DNA of 64,000 bases from Streptomyces sp. NBC_01294 (GTDB taxonomy: Bacteria > Actinomycetota > Actinomycetes > Streptomycetales > Streptomycetaceae), in NCBI RefSeq assembly GCF_035917235.1, contig NZ_CP108423.1:7717501-7781500 (forward strand). Reading direction: 5' to 3'. How positions within the stretch are numbered: position 1 is the stretch's first letter; every line of letters starts with the position of its first letter. Below, piece by piece: positions 25,760 through 32,487 of this stretch. Made by a program: the position numbers and the translations under genes. The notes beneath the pieces were generated by a model. The model did not search any database, was not told the DNA's origin, and saw only the letters and a program-made list of their open reading frames with translations.

Positions 25760-25787
25760 TGGTCTGAACCTGTCAAGGTCTAGACCA
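25760..25787 (-). promoter_or_regulatory. Chitinase control element with -35 box (DasR/direct-repeat type)
   Basis: On the gene strand TGGTCTAGACCT (complement of 25776-25787) is followed by AGGTTCAGACCA (complement of 25760-25771). TTGACA (complement of 25771-25776) overlaps the first, as a -35 box would. The 12-bp TGGTCTAGACCT repeat is the known chitin-induction/glucose-repression element of Streptomyces chitinase promoters and matches the DasR recognition pattern. Confidence 0.75.
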
Positions 25788-25795
25788 AATGAAAA

Positions 25796-25830
25796 GCGCC
25801 GGTGCCACGCGTGACGCGTGACACCGGCGC
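25796..25830 (-). terminator. Rho-independent terminator of the rodlin gene
   Basis: GCGCCGGTG / CACCGGCGC, 9 bp, with an inner ACGCGTG repeat in the loop. On the minus strand it is followed by TTTTC. It separates the rodlin gene from the chitinase promoter. Confidence 0.7.
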
Positions 25831-25843
25831 GTGATTCGGTCGA

Positions 25844-26254
25844 TCAGCTGCCGGCGGAGAGGTTGCCGGAGAGGACCGGGATGTTGCTGAGGATGTGCGA
25901 GAGCGGCTCGTCACCCTTGGCCTGGGTGGAGTTCTCGGTGCACTGCTGGTTCTGCGGGCTGGACAGGACGTTGACGTCCTGGATGCCGAGCTTGAGCGCG
26001 TGGAGGATCCCCTGGGCGTTGACCTTGGCCGGCAGGCCGATGCAGAGCTTGTTCAGGGAGCCCTGGACGGCGCTGAGCTGCGGGCTCATCTTGCCGTGGG
26101 TCTCCTGGTTGCCGTAGATCTGCGCGGCGTGGTTGCCGTTCACCGTGCTGACGCCGTTGTCGTTGCCGATGGCCATCGCCGGGGAGGCGATCGCTGCGCC
26201 CGCGCCGAGCACAGAGGCGGTGGCGGCGGCGGTGGCCATGAACTTCTTCAACAT
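25844..26254 (-). CDS. rdlA: Rodlin, aerial-hypha surface protein
   Basis: 136 aa. The signal peptide (MLKKFMATAAATASVLGAGAAIASPAMA) is followed by a mature part starting IGNDNG. The block DVNVLSSPQNQQCTENSTQAKGDE with HILSNIPVLSGN is highly characteristic of RdlA/RdlB of S. coelicolor (131-133 aa). Rodlins order chaplin fibrils into the rodlet layer on spores and aerial hyphae. Only one copy is present here, so A versus B cannot be assigned. It has its own terminator. Confidence 0.92.
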   Translation of the reverse strand: MLKKFMATAAATASVLGAGAAIASPAMAIGNDNGVSTVNGNHAAQIYGNQETHGKMSPQLSAVQGSLNKLCIGLPAKVNAQGILHALKLGIQDVNVLSSPQNQQCTENSTQAKGDEPLSHILSNIPVLSGNLSAGS

Positions 26255-26436
26255 GTGGGGGATCCTTCTGTCGCGCTGTCGCAGGAGATTGCGGCCCTCG
26301 GCGGGATGCGCTGATCAACTGTCGGCGGCGCCCAGGGGTTATCCCCACTCACCCGGGTGGCGCAACGGCGGCCTCGGGGCGGAGCCGCCCGGTCCCGCCG
26401 CCGCGACGGCGAGACTGAGCTCCTCGTGCCCGAGGG

Positions 26437-26628
26437 TCAGCCGGTCTTGCGGCGGACCTTCTTGTTCTTGCCGCCGGGGCCGCTGCTGGAACCCTGGACC
26501 TTCGCCCGGCTCTGGTGAGCCTGCTGGGACTGGGCGTTCGCGGCGTTGCGCTCCAGGGCCTCCCGGAACTTGCGCTTGGCCGCATCGGCCGGAGATTCGT
26601 CCTGCGGGGTGTCTGTTTCGTCAGCCAT
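26437..26628 (-). CDS. Small DUF5302-type protein
   Basis: 63 aa, highly charged: an acidic start (MADETDTPQDESPADAAKRKFREAL), then Gln/Ser-rich, ending in a basic tail (GGKNKKVRRKTG). AGGAGGACAA directly before the ATG decides the start. Such small actinobacterial proteins are grouped as DUF5302; role unknown. Divergent from fprA. Confidence 0.65.
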   Translation of the reverse strand: MADETDTPQDESPADAAKRKFREALERNAANAQSQQAHQSRAKVQGSSSGPGGKNKKVRRKTG

Positions 26629-26721
26629 TTGTCCTCCTGGGGTGATCAAGCCGTTTCAGTCTGTCAGGTGGCGTGCGTGCTGACCAGCGAGTTCCCTCAT
26701 ACTCCAAGGGTGGCTTGGAGA

Positions 26722-26750
26722 GGTCATAAGTTTTGTTTATGGGGTCATAA
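26722..26750. promoter_or_regulatory. Direct repeat GGTCATAA x2 upstream of fprA
   Basis: GGTCATAA occurs at 26722-26729 and 26743-26750, exactly 21 bp apart (two helical turns), in an AT-rich island before the ferredoxin reductase gene. The spacing suggests a protein bound on one DNA face. Confidence 0.45.
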
Positions 26751-26769
26751 AGTGAGACCGGGTGCTGGG

Positions 26770-26784
26770 TTAGGCTTGCCTTCG
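26770..26784. promoter_or_regulatory. Possible DmdR/IdeR iron box before fprA
   Basis: TTAGGCTTGCCTT resembles one face of the actinobacterial iron-box consensus (TTAGG...CCTAA), with one or two mismatches in the right arm. It sits about 55 nt before the fprA start, where a promoter is expected. Confidence 0.4.
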
Positions 26785-26835
26785 TTTAGGGTTCCCATTG
26801 ATCCACCTTGCCGTCGCTCGAAGGGAACACCTGCC

Positions 26836-28197
26836 ATGCCTCGCCCTCTGCGGGTAGCAATCGTCGGAGCCGGCCCCGCCGGCATCTACGCCGCCGACGC
26901 GCTGCTGAAGTCCGAGGCCGCCGTCGAGCCCGGAGTGTCGATCGACCTCTTCGAGCGGATGCCGGCGCCCTTCGGCCTGATCCGTTACGGCGTCGCTCCC
27001 GACCACCCGCGGATCAAGGGCATCATCACGGCCCTGCACCAGGTGCTCGACAAGCCGCAGGTCCGCCTCTTCGGCAACGTCGACTACCCGAACGACATCA
27101 GCCTCGACGAGCTGCAGTCCTTCTACGACGCCGTGATCTTCTCCACCGGCGCCACGGCCGACCGCGCGCTGACCATTCCGGGCGTCGAGCTCGACGGTTC
27201 CCACGGCGCCGCCGACTTCGTGTCCTGGTACGACGGCCACCCGGACGTTCCGCGCACCTGGCCGCTGGAGGCCGAGAAGGTCGCCGTGCTCGGCGTCGGC
27301 AACGTCGCCCTCGACGTCGCGCGCATCCTGGCGAAGACGGCCGACGAGCTGCTGCCGACCGAGATCCCGGCGAACGTCTACGACGGCCTCAAGGCGAACA
27401 AGGCGCTCGAGGTGCACGTCTTCGGCCGTCGCGGTCCGGCCCAGGCGAAGTTCAGCCCCATGGAGCTCCGTGAGCTGGACCACTCGCCCACCATCGAGGT
27501 CATCGTCAACCCCGAGGACATCGACTACGACGAGGGCTCCATAGCCACCCGCCGTGCCAACAAGCAGGCCGACATGGTCGCCAAAACCCTGGAGAACTGG
27601 GCGATCCGGGACATCGGTGAGCGGCCGCACAAGCTGTTCCTGCACTTCTTCGAGTCGCCCACGGAGATCCTCGGCGAGGACGGCAAGGTCGTCGGGCTGC
27701 GGACCGAGCGCACCGAGCTCGACGGCACCGGCAACGTCAAGGGCACCGGAAACTTCACCGACTGGGACGTCCAGTCCGTCTACCGGGCCGTGGGCTACCT
27801 CTCCGACGAGCTGCCCAAGCTTCCCTGGGACGTCGAATCCGGCACGGTCCCGGACGAGGGCGGCCGCGTGATCGAGGCCGGCAGCCACCTGCAGTCGACG
27901 TACGTCACCGGCTGGATCCGGCGCGGTCCGGTCGGCCTGATCGGCCACACCAAGGGCGACGCGAACGAGACGGTCGCGAACCTGCTCGCCGACCACGCGG
28001 AGGGCCGCCTGAGCGCGCCGGCCACGCCGGCGCCCGAGGCCGTCGAGGCCTTCCTCGCCGAGCGCAGCGTGCGCTACACGACGTGGGAGGGCTGGCACCG
28101 CCTCGACGCGGCCGAGAAGGCCCTCGGTGAGCCCCAGGGCCGCGAGCGCGTGAAGATCGTCGAGCGCGAGGACATGCTCGACGCGAGCGGAGCGTAG
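26836..28197 (+). CDS. fprA: Ferredoxin/adrenodoxin-type NADP+ reductase, FprA-like
   Basis: 453 aa, glutathione-reductase-type flavoprotein. FAD-binding GAGPAG at residues 12-17, RYGVAPDHPRIKG (conserved in adrenodoxin-reductase-like FprA), the NADP-binding GVGNVALDVARIL, then FGRRGPAQAKFSPMELREL, and the late GWIRRGPVGLIGHTKGDA signature. It passes electrons from NADPH to ferredoxin, for cytochromes P450 or iron-sulfur work. The ATG at 26836 (MPRPLRVAIVGAG) is chosen over a longer frame. It is monocistronic with its own terminator. Confidence 0.88.
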   Translation: MPRPLRVAIVGAGPAGIYAADALLKSEAAVEPGVSIDLFERMPAPFGLIRYGVAPDHPRIKGIITALHQVLDKPQVRLFGNVDYPNDISLDELQSFYDAVIFSTGATADRALTIPGVELDGSHGAADFVSWYDGHPDVPRTWPLEAEKVAVLGVGNVALDVARILAKTADELLPTEIPANVYDGLKANKALEVHVFGRRGPAQAKFSPMELRELDHSPTIEVIVNPEDIDYDEGSIATRRANKQADMVAKTLENWAIRDIGERPHKLFLHFFESPTEILGEDGKVVGLRTERTELDGTGNVKGTGNFTDWDVQSVYRAVGYLSDELPKLPWDVESGTVPDEGGRVIEAGSHLQSTYVTGWIRRGPVGLIGHTKGDANETVANLLADHAEGRLSAPATPAPEAVEAFLAERSVRYTTWEGWHRLDAAEKALGEPQGRERVKIVEREDMLDASGA

Positions 28198-28207
28198 CGA
28201 GAGGTGA

Positions 28208-28238
28208 GGGGCCGGGACCCGGACGGGGTCCCGGCCCC
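28208..28238 (+). terminator. Terminator hairpin after fprA
   Basis: 13-bp perfect stem GGGGCCGGGACCC, loop GGACG, 10 nt after the fprA stop. Without a T-run, as is common in Streptomyces. Confidence 0.65.
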
Positions 28239-28364
28239 TCCGCGTGCACCGGGCACCGCCCGGGTCCCGCGTACGGGTGATGGGCGCCCCGGGGCGGAAT
28301 GCGGTGCGGCCGACGGGAGTTGGTACCAGCGCGAGACCTGATCCCGGATGCACTGGAGAAGCTC

Positions 28365-29027
28365 ATGAAGATCGGCATCATCGGCGCGGGCAACATCGGC
28401 GGCAACCTCACCCGCCGGCTCACGGCCCTCGGGCACGACGTCTCCGTGGCGAATTCGCGCGGCCCCGAGACCCTGACCGCCCTCGCCGAGGAGACCGGCG
28501 CCACTCCCGTCACCGTGCCCGAAGCGGCGCGCGGTGCCGAGATCGTCGTGGTCACCATCCCCTTCAAGAACGTGCCGGACCTGCCCGCCGGCCTCTTCGA
28601 CGAGGCCGCCGAGGACTTCACGGTCATCGACACCGGCAACTACTACCCGCAAGTGCGCGACGGCCGGATCGCGGGGGTCGAGGACGAGGGCCTGACCGAG
28701 AGCCGCTGGACCGAGCGGCAGCTCGGACACCCCGTGATCAAGGCCTTCAACGGCACCTACGCCCAGGACATCCTCGACCGGCACCGCCCGGCGGGCGCGC
28801 CGGACCGGATCGCACTGCCGGTCGCGGGCGACGACGCGGCGGGCAAGAAGGCCGTCCGCGCCCTCATCGAGGAACTCGGCTTCGACACCGTCGACGCCGG
28901 CGGCCTCGACGACTCCTGGCGCCAGCAGCCCGACACCCCCGTCTACGGCCTCCGGGAAGGCGTCGACGCAGTCACCAAGGCCCTCGCCGAAGCCTCCCCG
29001 GTCCGCAAGGAGGCCTTCCGGGGCTGA
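28365..29027 (+). CDS. NADPH-dependent F420 reductase-like oxidoreductase
   Basis: 220 aa. An N-terminal Rossmann fold with GIIGAGNIGGNLTRRL and a basic/Ser-containing ANSRGPE loop (NADP-type), then VVTIPFKNV, DTGNYYP, VIKAFNGTYAQDIL and PVAGDD. This is the pattern of the F420H2:NADP oxidoreductase / YqeK-like coenzyme-binding family. Many members have unknown substrates, so F420 use is not certain. The ATG at 28365 is preceded by GGAG. Confidence 0.7.
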   Translation: MKIGIIGAGNIGGNLTRRLTALGHDVSVANSRGPETLTALAEETGATPVTVPEAARGAEIVVVTIPFKNVPDLPAGLFDEAAEDFTVIDTGNYYPQVRDGRIAGVEDEGLTESRWTERQLGHPVIKAFNGTYAQDILDRHRPAGAPDRIALPVAGDDAAGKKAVRALIEELGFDTVDAGGLDDSWRQQPDTPVYGLREGVDAVTKALAEASPVRKEAFRG

Positions 29028-29048
29028 CCGGCCGCGCCGGGCGGTCCC

Positions 29049-29567
29049 TCAGGAGTCCGGGCCCCGCTCCAGCGCGCCCCGTACGAAGGCCGCCTGACCG
29101 GCGTGCTGCAGGTCGTCGGCCAGCACGCTGACCAGGCGCACCCCGAGGGTGACCGGCGGATCCCAGCGTTCGTCGACCACCCGCTCCAGGTCGCCGGCGG
29201 CGAGGCCCCGGACGAAGCGCACGGTCTGCTCGTGCACCGCGTCGTAGTACCCGAGGAGCTGCTCGCCCGATTCGACCCGGACGGTGCCGGCCTGTCGCGC
29301 CGAGTGGCCGTACCCGGTCGACCCGGCGGGCAGCGGCAGGGCGAACCGGTGCGCCCAGCCCCCGGCCCGCCACACCTGCTCCAGGTCGGCCGCGTCCGCG
29401 ATGTGGTCGTCCTGGATCCGGGTCAGGTGCCAGACCAGCCAGGTGATCGAGTTCGCCCCCGGGTCGACGCGCGCGTTGAGCCGCTCCGCAGGGACCCCGT
29501 CCACGACCTCGTGCACGATCTCCCGGATGCGTCCGAACCCGTCGGTGATGACGTCCGTAGCCTTCAT
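29049..29567 (-). CDS. DinB-family protein (mycothiol-dependent enzyme fold)
   Basis: 172 aa four-helix-bundle DinB/DUF664 type. NSITWLVWHLTRIQDDHIAD supplies the first histidines and SVLADDLQHAGQAAFVRG the last, together the usual three-His metal site. In actinobacteria this fold covers mycothiol-S-transferases and mycothiol-dependent maleylpyruvate isomerase. It lies 23 kb from the gentisate operon, so I do not link it to that pathway. Convergent with the oxidoreductase. Confidence 0.7.
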   Translation of the reverse strand: MKATDVITDGFGRIREIVHEVVDGVPAERLNARVDPGANSITWLVWHLTRIQDDHIADAADLEQVWRAGGWAHRFALPLPAGSTGYGHSARQAGTVRVESGEQLLGYYDAVHEQTVRFVRGLAAGDLERVVDERWDPPVTLGVRLVSVLADDLQHAGQAAFVRGALERGPDS

Positions 29568-29689
29568 GCACCCACCATGCAAGGCCCGGCGGCCCGCCCG
29601 CCGCGAGCGACACGCGGTGGGCCGGCCGCCGGGCGGTGGGTCGGGGCGATGGCGGGTGGTGGGTGGCGGGTGGTGGATCGGTCGGGTGG

Positions 29690-31171
29690 TCAGCCGGTGG
29701 CCGCGGCCGGCGCGCCGACCGCGCCCTGTTCCGCGGCCGCGGGCGCGGCTGCGGGCCGCCCCGCCGTCGCCCCGGAGGCCGGCTCGTCCGCCGCGGGCCG
29801 TCCGGAAGCCGACGCCACGGTGCCGTGCCCGCCCCGCAGGCCGAGCCGGCTGATCACCGCGACCAGCGCGAAGGCCACGGCCCCGATCCCGAAGGTGAGG
29901 GTGAACCCGGACTCGGCGGGCAGCGGCGGGACCCCGGCCGGCAGGTGCTCGATGGTGCGGGAGGCGAGGATCGTGGTGACGACGGCGCTGCCGATCGCAC
30001 TGCCGGTGGAGCGGGAGATCGAGTTGATGCCGTTGGCGATGCCGCTCTGGTGGTGCGGGACGCTGGACATGATCACGGCGGGCATGGCGGCGTAGCCGAA
30101 ACTGACCGCCGCGCCGACGACCAGGCCGGCGCCGATCACCGAGAGGCTGTGCTGGTGGTCCAGTGCGAGCCAGGCGAAGCCGGCCGCGCCGAGCGCGGCG
30201 GCCAGGCCCAGGGCGACGCGGGGACCGCGGTGGCGCACGATCTGCCCGCCCACCGGGGAGGCGAGCAGTGAGACGATGGCGCCGGGCAGCAGGAACTGCA
30301 CGGAGGCGCGCAGGATCGACGCGTCGAAGCCGAAGCCGGTGAGTTCCCGGGGCATCTGGACGAGGTACGAGACGCCCAGGAAGTTCGCGAACATGCCGAA
30401 GCCGACGAGGATGCCGGCCAGGTTGGCCATGAGCACCGGGCGGTGGACGAACATCCGCATGTCGACCAGCGGCTCGCGGACCTTGCGCTCGACGAGCACC
30501 CAGACGGCGGCCATGACGGCCGCGCCGGCGAAGGAGCCCAGCGTACGGGCGGAGGCCCAGCCCCACTCGTGGCCCTGGGAGATCGGCAGCAGGAGCAGCA
30601 GCAGCGCGATGCCGAGGGTCAGCGCGCCCAGGAAGTCGGTGCGCCCGCCCGTCTTGTGCCGGGTCGCGGGGACCAGGACGACGACCGCGAGCAGGGCGAG
30701 GGCCGCGAAGCCGGTCGCCATCCAGAAGGCGTTGCGGTAGTCCGCGTCCGGCCCGGAGGTGAGCAGTCCGGTCGCGACGAGCGCGAGGCCGCTGCCGAAC
30801 GCGAGCGTGCCGCTGACCAGCGCCATGGCGCCCGGCAGCTTCTGCGGCCGGACCTCCTCGCGCAGGACCGAGAGGGCCAGCGGGAAGATCGCGGTGGCGG
30901 CTCCCTGAAGGACACGGCCCAGGATCAGCACCGGCAGCGAGGAGGCCAGCGCGGTGATGACGGAGCCGGCCACCATGACGCCGAGCACGGCCACCAGGGT
31001 CGGCTTCTTGCCGTGCTGGTCGCCGAAGCGTCCCAGGAGCGGGGTGAAGACGGCCGCCGACAGCAGGGTCGCGGTGGTCACCCAGCTCACGTTCGCGGTC
31101 GAGGTGCCGAGGTCGTCGCGGATCAGGCCGAGGATCGGGACCGGCAGGGTCTGCATCATCGACACGACCAT
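29690..31171 (-). CDS. MFS multidrug exporter, DHA2/EmrB type, 5' end probably frameshifted
   Basis: 493 aa in the open part, about 14 membrane helices, with the motif-A loop LLGRFGDQHGKKPTLV and motif-C-like segment. The first start codon in this frame falls inside the first membrane helix. Upstream the frame stays open (ETVVVFALSLAAMVVSMM is a full helix) but offers no ATG/GTG/TTG. A good ATG at 31251 with GAAGAAGG before it is in another frame and stops after 22 codons. A one-base change in the G-run at 31235-31244 would join the two, giving about 520 aa. It is divergent from a MarR regulator, a usual drug-exporter arrangement. Confidence 0.75.
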   Translation of the reverse strand: MVVSMMQTLPVPILGLIRDDLGTSTANVSWVTTATLLSAAVFTPLLGRFGDQHGKKPTLVAVLGVMVAGSVITALASSLPVLILGRVLQGAATAIFPLALSVLREEVRPQKLPGAMALVSGTLAFGSGLALVATGLLTSGPDADYRNAFWMATGFAALALLAVVVLVPATRHKTGGRTDFLGALTLGIALLLLLLPISQGHEWGWASARTLGSFAGAAVMAAVWVLVERKVREPLVDMRMFVHRPVLMANLAGILVGFGMFANFLGVSYLVQMPRELTGFGFDASILRASVQFLLPGAIVSLLASPVGGQIVRHRGPRVALGLAAALGAAGFAWLALDHQHSLSVIGAGLVVGAAVSFGYAAMPAVIMSSVPHHQSGIANGINSISRSTGSAIGSAVVTTILASRTIEHLPAGVPPLPAESGFTLTFGIGAVAFALVAVISRLGLRGGHGTVASASGRPAADEPASGATAGRPAAAPAAAEQGAVGAPAAATG

Positions 31172-31301
31172 GGCGGCGAGGCTCAGGGCGAAGACGACGA
31201 CCGTCTCGTTCCGGTGCCCGGAGGCCGGGGCGGCGGGGGAGGGGAGCTCATGGCTGGGGGGACCTTCTTCGTGTTTCGGAGCTGAAGAGCTTCGGAACGC
31301 A

Positions 31302-31387
31302 GATGTTTGACGTCATCAAGTAACTCGATCGACGGTAGACGTCGATAGTTAAGGTGGTCAAGTAAATAATTGATAATGTCAAACATC
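31302..31387. promoter_or_regulatory. Paired MarR-type operators in the exporter/regulator promoter region
   Basis: GATGTTTGAC (31302-31311) recurs as its exact complement at 31378-31387. Each is part of a dyad TTGA-N5-TCAA: TTGACGTCATCAA at 31307-31319 and TTGATAATGTCAA at 31370-31382. The region is AT-rich compared with its surroundings. One site covers each divergent promoter, so the MarR protein probably represses both genes. Confidence 0.7.
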
Positions 31388-31404
31388 CTGAGTACCCTCC
31401 AGGT

Positions 31405-31845
31405 ATGCACGACACCGCCACGCACACTCCCACCAAGCTCCAGCTGCTGGAGCTGCTCGCCGCCATCGGCACCGCCCAATGGCGCGAGTTCGCGGCCGCC
31501 GCCGCGCAGCACGGTCTGACCTCCACCCAGGCCCGCGTCCTCGCCCAGCTCGACGGCCCCGTTCCCATGCGCGCCCTCGCCGCCCTGCTGGTGTGCGACG
31601 CCTCGAACGTGACCGGCATCGTCGACCGCCTGGAGGCCCGCGACCTGGTGCGCCGGGAACCGGCCCCCGCCGACCGCCGCGTCAAGAACGTCGTGGCCAC
31701 GGACGCGGGCCGCGAGGTCATCCGCCGGGTGCGGGAGGAGATGCAGGCGATGCACGGCGCGCTGGACACCCTCGACGAGGCCGAGAGCGCGACGCTCTAC
31801 GCACTGCTGGGCCGCCTGCGCCCCTCGATGGAGAAGGGCGCCTGA
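31405..31845 (+). CDS. MarR-family transcriptional regulator
   Basis: 146 aa winged-helix repressor: LTSTQARVLAQLDGPVPMRALAALLVCDASNVTGIVDRLEARDLV is the DNA-binding core, and REPAPADRRVKNVVATDAG is the wing with the conserved Asp-Arg-Arg. It is divergent from the MFS exporter with two matching dyads between them. The likely role is to repress the exporter until an inducing compound binds. No cysteines suggest redox sensing except one in LLVCDAS. Confidence 0.85.
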   Translation: MHDTATHTPTKLQLLELLAAIGTAQWREFAAAAAQHGLTSTQARVLAQLDGPVPMRALAALLVCDASNVTGIVDRLEARDLVRREPAPADRRVKNVVATDAGREVIRRVREEMQAMHGALDTLDEAESATLYALLGRLRPSMEKGA

Positions 31846-31850
31846 GAGCG

Positions 31851-32453
31851 GTGGGCACGCCGAGCGGAAGCGGGGTCCGGATCCTGCGGGCAGCCGACCG
31901 TACCGCCGCCGTCTGGAAGAACGGCGGGGGAGTCACTCGCGAGATCGCGGCCTGGCCCGAGGGCGCCGGCATGGACGACTTCGGCTGGCGGGTGAGCCTG
32001 GCCGAGGTCGCGGCGGACGGGCCCTTCTCGGCCTTCCCCGGGATCGGACGCACCCTGACCCTGGCCGAGGGCGCGGGCATGGACCTCACGGTGGGGGGCG
32101 TACGCCGTCTCGTGGACGAGCGGTTCGCGCCGCAGGACTTCCCCGGGGACGAGCCCACCGACTGCCGGCTCCTTGCCGGTCCCGTCGTGAACTTCAACGT
32201 GATGTACCGCAGGGGCGCCGTGCAGGCGCGGACCGCTGTCGTACGGGGCCGGCCGGCCCTCGCGGTCCTTCCGGGCGAGACCCTGCTGGTGGTCGCCTTG
32301 GAGGGACCGGCGGTCCTCGAACGGCCCGGCGGCGCCGGCTCCCCGCAGGACCTGGCCCCGTACGACGCGGCCCTGGTGACGGGACCGCTCGACTGCCTCG
32401 TACGCACGACCGGACGCGCGGCGGTCGTACGGTTCGCGCCGACCCCTTCCTAG
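31851..32453 (+). CDS. HutD/Ves-family cupin-fold protein
   Basis: 200 aa. It has the HutD hallmarks WKNGGGVTREIAAWPEG near the start, GWRVSLAEVAADGPFSAFPGIGRTL and VVNFNVMYRRG. The bicupin HutD/Ves family is associated with histidine use and cold/histidine phenotypes, but its reaction is unsettled. The GTG start lies 5 nt after the MarR stop, so the two are probably cotranscribed. I see no histidine catabolic genes here. Confidence 0.75.
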   Translation: MGTPSGSGVRILRAADRTAAVWKNGGGVTREIAAWPEGAGMDDFGWRVSLAEVAADGPFSAFPGIGRTLTLAEGAGMDLTVGGVRRLVDERFAPQDFPGDEPTDCRLLAGPVVNFNVMYRRGAVQARTAVVRGRPALAVLPGETLLVVALEGPAVLERPGGAGSPQDLAPYDAALVTGPLDCLVRTTGRAAVVRFAPTPS

Positions 32454-32487
32454 GGCGTGTCTTTCGGATTTTGCCCGGCGCGGGTTC

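Noticed and set aside
29049..29567. DinB protein as the missing maleylpyruvate isomerase of the gentisate operon
   Set aside because: The fold allows it, but the gene is 23 kb away, is single, and lacks the longer C-terminal part of known mycothiol-dependent maleylpyruvate isomerases.
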